From NCBI GenBank assembly GCA_003162495.1, contig PMOF01000244.1, positions 1 to 10,342 on the forward strand: a DNA stretch of 10,342 nucleotides, in the 5' to 3' direction. This document shows positions 7,729 to 10,342 of this stretch, piece after piece. The DNA comes from Acidobacteriaceae bacterium (lineage in GTDB: Bacteria > Acidobacteriota > Terriglobia > Terriglobales > Acidobacteriaceae). The translations under genes were made by a program, and so were the position numbers. Under the pieces are notes generated by a model. That model saw only the letters and a program-made list of their open reading frames with translations, was not told the origin of the DNA and did no database searches. Every line of letters begins with the position of its first letter. The stretch's first letter is position 1.

Positions 7729-7861
7729 GGTTAACACGAAGCAGGTCAATATCGACGGGCGAGCAGCATGAATTTGAGCTGTATTGCGGTCGTCCGAGCC
7801 CGCAGGCGAAATCCTGAGCATAGCGAGGGACCGCCGGGTGAATCCGGTTTCGAGAAAATAT

Positions 7862-7890
7862 TGGTGGAGGCGGCGGGAGTCGAACCCGCC
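7862..7890 (-). other. Orphan tRNA/tmRNA-type 3' end; possible attachment-site remnant
   Basis: Read on the minus strand, the segment gives a perfect 5-bp T arm with the invariant loop (GCGGG-TTCGACT-CCCGC, 7889-7873), then CGCCTCC as the acceptor 3' strand (7872-7866), A and an encoded CCA (7864-7862). The expected 5' acceptor strand (GGAGGCG or a wobble variant), D arm and anticodon arm are not found at tRNA distance. Near 350 nt upstream there is neither a tmRNA 5' end nor an AANDNYALAA-like tag. It is therefore not a complete tRNA or ssrA gene. Such 3' ends are typical integrase attachment sites, so this may be a duplicated att core left by an element. No integrase gene is in the window. 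Confidence 0.5.
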
Positions 7891-8244
7891 ATCGGTGTTG
7901 AAAAAACTCAACTTAATGATTAGGAGATTGCCGGCAATGCAGAGAATCCCACGATTTTCAAATCTACTGTACAAGATTGCCTTGAATTCCCAGAACTCCA
8001 GCTTTCTGACTTCCTCGCTTGGTGCAAGAGCACTCTGAAGCGCTTTTTTCGGCCTGCAATTCGGCAAAGTTCCTCGCCAAAACTGAAAGCGCAGCCATGC
8101 AGAATCTGGCCGAAGAGTTCGGACAGTTCAGGCCCGGTTCCAGCCGCAATGAATTAAACTACATGCTCAACTTGCCTTAATAAAATCCGTAATTCAGACC
8201 ATCCTTCGTCTCCCCGTAAAATAATGAATTAAATTCCGTTCTCA

Positions 8245-8271
8245 TGTCGATTCGGCCACACCCCGTTCGAC
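8245..8271 (+). promoter_or_regulatory. Probable ECF42-type promoter of the DGPF/sigma operon
   Basis: TGTCGA (8245-8250) is followed after exactly 17 nt by CGAC (8268-8271). As I recall, ECF42-group promoters carry TGTCGA at -35 and a CGA/TC-type -10, usually in front of their own DGPF gene cluster. Here the element is on the correct strand, 160 bp before the first DGPF start, and an ECF42-like sigma gene follows in the same direction. Transcription would begin near 8277-8280, leaving an approximately 130-nt leader. Confidence 0.6.
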
Positions 8272-8394
8272 GTATCAGCAGAGAGCCAGTACGAAAGCGA
8301 ACAGGAGCGATCTAACTGCGCTCTCAATCTGAGTTCACTGGTCAGCAAACAAATGGCTAAACCCCTAAACAAGCCATCAACCATCGCTCAACCC

Positions 8395-8402
8395 AAAGGA
8401 GA
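8395..8402 (+). promoter_or_regulatory. Ribosome binding site deciding the start of the first YCII gene
   Basis: AAAGGAGA lies 7 nt before ATG 8410. The identical motif at the same spacing precedes the paralogue (8881-8888), so the in-frame upstream ATG at 8353 is not the start. Confidence 0.85.
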
Positions 8403-8409
8403 TTTCGCA

Positions 8410-8841
8410 ATGCGATTCATGGTCATCCTCAAAGGAACTTCACAGACAGAAGTCGCCCCCCCCGATCCACAGCTCATGGCCGAGATGGGCAAGTTCAACG
8501 AAGAGCTCATCAAGGCTGGCCTCGTGCTCGCCATGGACGGCCTCCAGCCCAGCTCCAAAGGCGCACGCGTCAAATTCTCCGGCAAGAACCGCACCGTCAT
8601 CGACGGCCCCTTCACCGAGGCCAAGGAGCTCATCGCCGGCTTCTGGATCTGGCAGGTCAAGTCCCTGGAAGAAGCCATCGAGTGGGTAAAGCGGGCCCCC
8701 CACCCCCACGCCTGCGACTTCGAAGTCGAAATCCGCCAGGTCTTTGAGATGGAAGACTTCGCACCCATCCTGTCCGAAGAGCAGATCGAGCACAAAGTAG
8801 CGAAACGGGCTGAGCTGCCCAATCAGACCGCCAACAAATAG
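8410..8841 (+). CDS. YCII/DGPF-domain protein, copy 1
   Basis: This gene encodes 143 residues, with ATG 8410 and TAG 8839-8841. An in-frame ATG at 8353 would add 19 residues that correspond to the non-coding leader of the second copy, so the RBS-backed ATG is used. The protein begins MRFMVILKGT. It contains the family signature DGPF at residues 65-68 (in TVIDGPFTEAKE), an MDGLQPS segment around 42-48 and the helical stretch SLEEAIEWVKRAP at 85-97, and it ends in a charged tail. This is the small ferredoxin-like alpha+beta fold of the YCII family (DGPF subgroup). The biochemical activity of DGPF proteins is not established; in genomes they accompany ECF42 sigma factors. It is roughly 70% identical by eye to the next gene and probably cytoplasmic. 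There is no signal peptide. It is co-transcribed with its paralogue and the sigma gene. Confidence 0.9.
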   Translation: MRFMVILKGTSQTEVAPPDPQLMAEMGKFNEELIKAGLVLAMDGLQPSSKGARVKFSGKNRTVIDGPFTEAKELIAGFWIWQVKSLEEAIEWVKRAPHPHACDFEVEIRQVFEMEDFAPILSEEQIEHKVAKRAELPNQTANK

Positions 8842-8895
8842 CTAAACCCGAAAACAAGGCACCCAACGATCGCTCAACCCAAAGGAGATTTTGCA

Positions 8896-9336
8896 ATGCG
8901 ATTCATGGCCATCGTCAAATCAACCCCAGAGGCAGAAAAAGAAGGCGCCCTCCCCGACCCAGAGCTCCTGCTCGAGATGGGCAAGTACAACGAAGAACTC
9001 AGTAAGGCCGGCGTCCTGCTCGCGCTCGACGGCCTCCAGCCCAGCTCCAAAGGCGCACGCGTCAAATTCTCCGGCGGGTCTCATACCGTAATCGACGGCC
9101 CCTTCACCGAGTCCAAGGAGATCATCGCCGGCTTCTCGATCCTGCAGGTCAAGTCCCTCGAAGAGGCCATCGAGTGGGTCAAGCGCGCCCCCAACTGCAG
9201 CCCCGGCGTCGACTCCGAAGTCGAAATCCGCCAGGTCGGTGAGATGGAAGACTTCGCACCCATCCTGTCCGAAGAGGAGATCCAATACAAAAAAGCGAAA
9301 CGGGCTGAGCTGCCGAATCAGACCTTCAACAAATAG
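8896..9336 (+). CDS. YCII/DGPF-domain protein, copy 2
   Basis: This gene encodes 146 residues, with ATG 8896 and TAG 9334-9336, 54 bp after copy 1. AAAGGAGA (8881-8888) sits 7 nt upstream of the start. The signature DGPF is at residues 67-70 (TVIDGPFTESKE), followed by SLEEAIEWVKRAP at 87-99. Differences from copy 1 cluster in the N-terminal part (residues 9-25) and in the loop after the central helix (NCSPGVDS versus HPHACDF). The DNA is identical over 48 bp (8536-8583 and 9028-9075) and 36 bp (8746-8781 and 9241-9276), so the pair arose by tandem duplication. It probably acts with copy 1 in the ECF42-linked response, possibly as a heteromer (inference). Its molecular function is unknown. 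Confidence 0.9.
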   Translation: MRFMAIVKSTPEAEKEGALPDPELLLEMGKYNEELSKAGVLLALDGLQPSSKGARVKFSGGSHTVIDGPFTESKEIIAGFSILQVKSLEEAIEWVKRAPNCSPGVDSEVEIRQVGEMEDFAPILSEEEIQYKKAKRAELPNQTFNK

Positions 9337-9380
9337 CCGCACTTGCATCCATGAATCGAAATCTGGTGTGATCGGTAGCA

Positions 9381-10342
9381 GTGTCCGCTACCGATTCACA
9401 TCACGACCCACATCAAGCCCTGCATCGCACCATCGAAGCCGTCTGGCGCATCGAGTCCGCGCGTGTCATCGCCGGACTCACGCGCCTCACCCGTGACGTC
9501 GGCCTCGCCGAAGACCTCGCGCAAGAGGCACTCGTCGCCGCACTCGAACAGTGGCCGCAATCTGGCGTCCCCGATAATCCCGCGGCATGGCTCACCGCAA
9601 CCGCTAAACGCCGGGCCATCGATCTCTTCCGCCGCAACGCCGTCGCCGAGCGCAAACACGACGAGCTCGCCCGCGAACTCGAAGCCTTGGAACAAACTTC
9701 GCCCGACCTCGACGCCGCTATTGACAACAGTCTCGACAACACCATCGGCGACGACCTCCTCCGCCTCGTCTTCATCGCCTGCCACCCCATCCTCTCCGCC
9801 GAGTCCCGCGCCGCCCTCACCCTCCGTCTCCTCGGCGGCCTCACCACCGACGAGATCGCCCGCGCCTTCCTCACCCCCGAACCCACCATCGCCCAGCGCA
9901 TCGTCCGCGCCAAACGCACCCTCGCCGACAAGCACATCCCCTTCGAGGTCCCCCGCGGCCCCGAGCTCGCCGCCCGCCTCTCCTCTGTCCTCGAAGTCAT
10001 CTACCTCATTTTCAACGAGGGCTACTCCGCCACCGCCGGAGACGATCTCATGCGCCCCGCCCTCTGCGAAGACGCGCTCCGCCTCGGCCGCATCCTCGCT
10101 GAACTTACTCCCACCGAACCGGAAGTCCACGGCCTAGTCGCCCTCATGGAGATCCAGGCCTCCCGCACCCGCGCCCGCATCACCTCCACCGGCGAACCAG
10201 TCTTGCTCTTCGATCAAAACCGCACCCAATGGGATCAACTCCTCATCCAACGCGGCCTAACGGCAATCGAACGCGCTCATCAAATCAACACTTCCCTTGT
10301 CAAAAGCAGCCGCGGACCCTATCTCCTGCAAGCCGAAATCGC
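9381..10342 (+). CDS. ECF sigma factor, ECF42-like, linked to DGPF proteins (3' end outside window)
   Basis: The start is GTG 9381, 44 bp after copy 2. An in-frame TGA at 9369-9371 rules out an earlier start, and the RBS is weak. 320 codons are visible and the frame stays open to the window end. Residues ~11-85 form sigma region 2, with LAQEALVAALEQWP (46-59) and the DNA-contacting NPAAWLTATAKRRAIDLFRR (66-85). Residues ~124-187 form region 4, with the helix-turn-helix LTTDEIARAFLTPEPTIAQR (154-173). A long C-terminal extension follows, with the hallmark YLIFNEGY at 208-215 and LLFDQNRTQWD at 275-285. That extension (DUF6596/TPR-like) defines the DGPF-associated sigma group. Family members are around 400 residues, so roughly the last fifth is missing. 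No anti-sigma factor is seen, as usual for ECF42. It probably activates its own operon. Codons are strongly C-ending (GCC, CTC, ATC), more so than in the kinase gene. Confidence 0.92.
   Translation, partial: MSATDSHHDPHQALHRTIEAVWRIESARVIAGLTRLTRDVGLAEDLAQEALVAALEQWPQSGVPDNPAAWLTATAKRRAIDLFRRNAVAERKHDELARELEALEQTSPDLDAAIDNSLDNTIGDDLLRLVFIACHPILSAESRAALTLRLLGGLTTDEIARAFLTPEPTIAQRIVRAKRTLADKHIPFEVPRGPELAARLSSVLEVIYLIFNEGYSATAGDDLMRPALCEDALRLGRILAELTPTEPEVHGLVALMEIQASRTRARITSTGEPVLLFDQNRTQWDQLLIQRGLTAIERAHQINTSLVKSSRGPYLLQAEI

Larger units (their letters stand above)
7587..8244. other. AT-richer stretch with no supported protein gene
   Basis: The stretch lies between the divergent kinase gene and the sigma-factor operon. 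ORFs cross it on both strands, but none has a ribosome site, a recognisable domain or coding-like composition. Besides the tRNA-like 3' end it holds a small hairpin (GTTGA 7897-7901 with TCAAC 7908-7912), a perfect 12-bp palindrome ATTGCCGGCAAT (7927-7938) and a repeated 11-mer AATGAATTAAA (8148-8158 and 8223-8233). The 7900-8235 part is visibly lower in GC than its neighbours. Confidence 0.45.
8341..9336 (+). repeat. Tandem duplication covering leader, RBS and YCII gene
   Basis: The unit is about 486 bp. The leader GCTAAACCC (8356-8364 and 8841-8849), CGCTCAACCCAAAGGAGATT, the start region ATGCGATTCATGG and the gene body recur at offsets growing from 485 to 495 bp through small in-frame indels. 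The duplication includes the untranslated leader, so it was a DNA-level tandem event and not two separate acquisitions. Confidence 0.85.

Noticed and set aside
7784..8038. Plus-strand ORF containing WWRRRESNPPS
   Set aside because: This string is the known spurious translation of a reverse-complemented tRNA/tmRNA 3' end, not a protein.
7591..8067. Minus-strand 158-residue ORF upstream of the kinase
   Set aside because: It overlaps the kinase start region and reads through the tRNA-like end; it has no domain and no RBS.
7862..8215. Complete tmRNA (ssrA) or class II tRNA gene
   Set aside because: No matching 5' acceptor strand, D-loop motif, anticodon arm or ALAA tag was found at the right distances; the 7-nt link between the GTTGA/TCAAC hairpin and the T arm is too long for a normal variable arm.
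8353..8409. 19-residue N-terminal extension of YCII copy 1
   Set aside because: The same DNA precedes copy 2 as untranslated leader, and the strong RBS points to ATG 8410.
9396..10130. Minus-strand 244-residue ORF, very rich in Gly, Glu and Ala
   Set aside because: It is the antisense shadow of the sigma-factor gene, produced by C-ending codons; the plus-strand frame has clear sigma domains.
9463..10137. Plus-strand 224-residue Ser/Pro-rich ORF
   Set aside because: It is an out-of-frame reading of the sigma gene with low-complexity composition and no RBS.
1..10342. CRISPR array, insertion sequence or toxin-antitoxin pair
   Set aside because: No regularly spaced short repeats, transposase-like ORF with terminal inverted repeats, or recognisable toxin-antitoxin pair was seen.

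Overview
The window looks like a chromosomal piece of an acidobacterium (Acidobacteriota, perhaps Terriglobia-like). This is an inference from gene content: a modular Ig-like repeat protein with a C-terminal 'GCGG' segment, a very large PknB-type Ser/Thr kinase with PEGA and Ig-like extracytoplasmic modules, and a DGPF/YCII plus ECF sigma factor operon. No marker gene fixes the taxonomy.

Layout. (1) 1-2621, plus strand: the 3' part of an Ig-like repeat protein, then a 432-residue exported protein, probably an outer-membrane beta-barrel. They are 77 bp apart and may be co-transcribed as a cell-surface pair. (2) 2622-3401: a structured intergenic stretch, one small unrecognised minus-strand gene (2725-3042), and about 360 bp with no convincing gene. 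(3) 3402-7586, minus strand: one 1394-residue membrane kinase. Its order is kinase domain, about twelve TPR-like units at a regular ~55-residue period, one transmembrane helix, two PEGA/PEGA-like domains, a Pro/Ala-rich linker, an Ig-like domain and a four-cysteine C-terminal domain that may be NTF2-like. (4) 7587-8244: no supported protein gene; it is more AT-rich than its surroundings and carries an isolated tRNA/tmRNA-type 3' end (T arm, acceptor strand, CCA) without a matching 5' half, which could be an old integration site. (5) 8245-10342, plus strand: a probable autoregulated operon of two tandemly duplicated YCII/DGPF proteins followed by an ECF42-type sigma factor that runs off the window end.

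How the genes work together. The sigma factor and the two DGPF proteins form the classic ECF42 neighbourhood. A TGTCGA - 17 bp - CGAC element 160 bp upstream of the first DGPF start matches the promoter type I recall for this sigma group, which suggests the sigma factor drives its own operon. The kinase appears to stand alone and probably links an extracytoplasmic input to cytoplasmic phosphorylation through a long helical-repeat stalk.

The least ordinary signals are the regular ~55-residue repeat array in the kinase, the ECF42 promoter match with the duplicated DGPF genes (including a possible trace of a further copy), the orphan tRNA/tmRNA-like 3' end, and the unrecognised small gene at 2725-3042.
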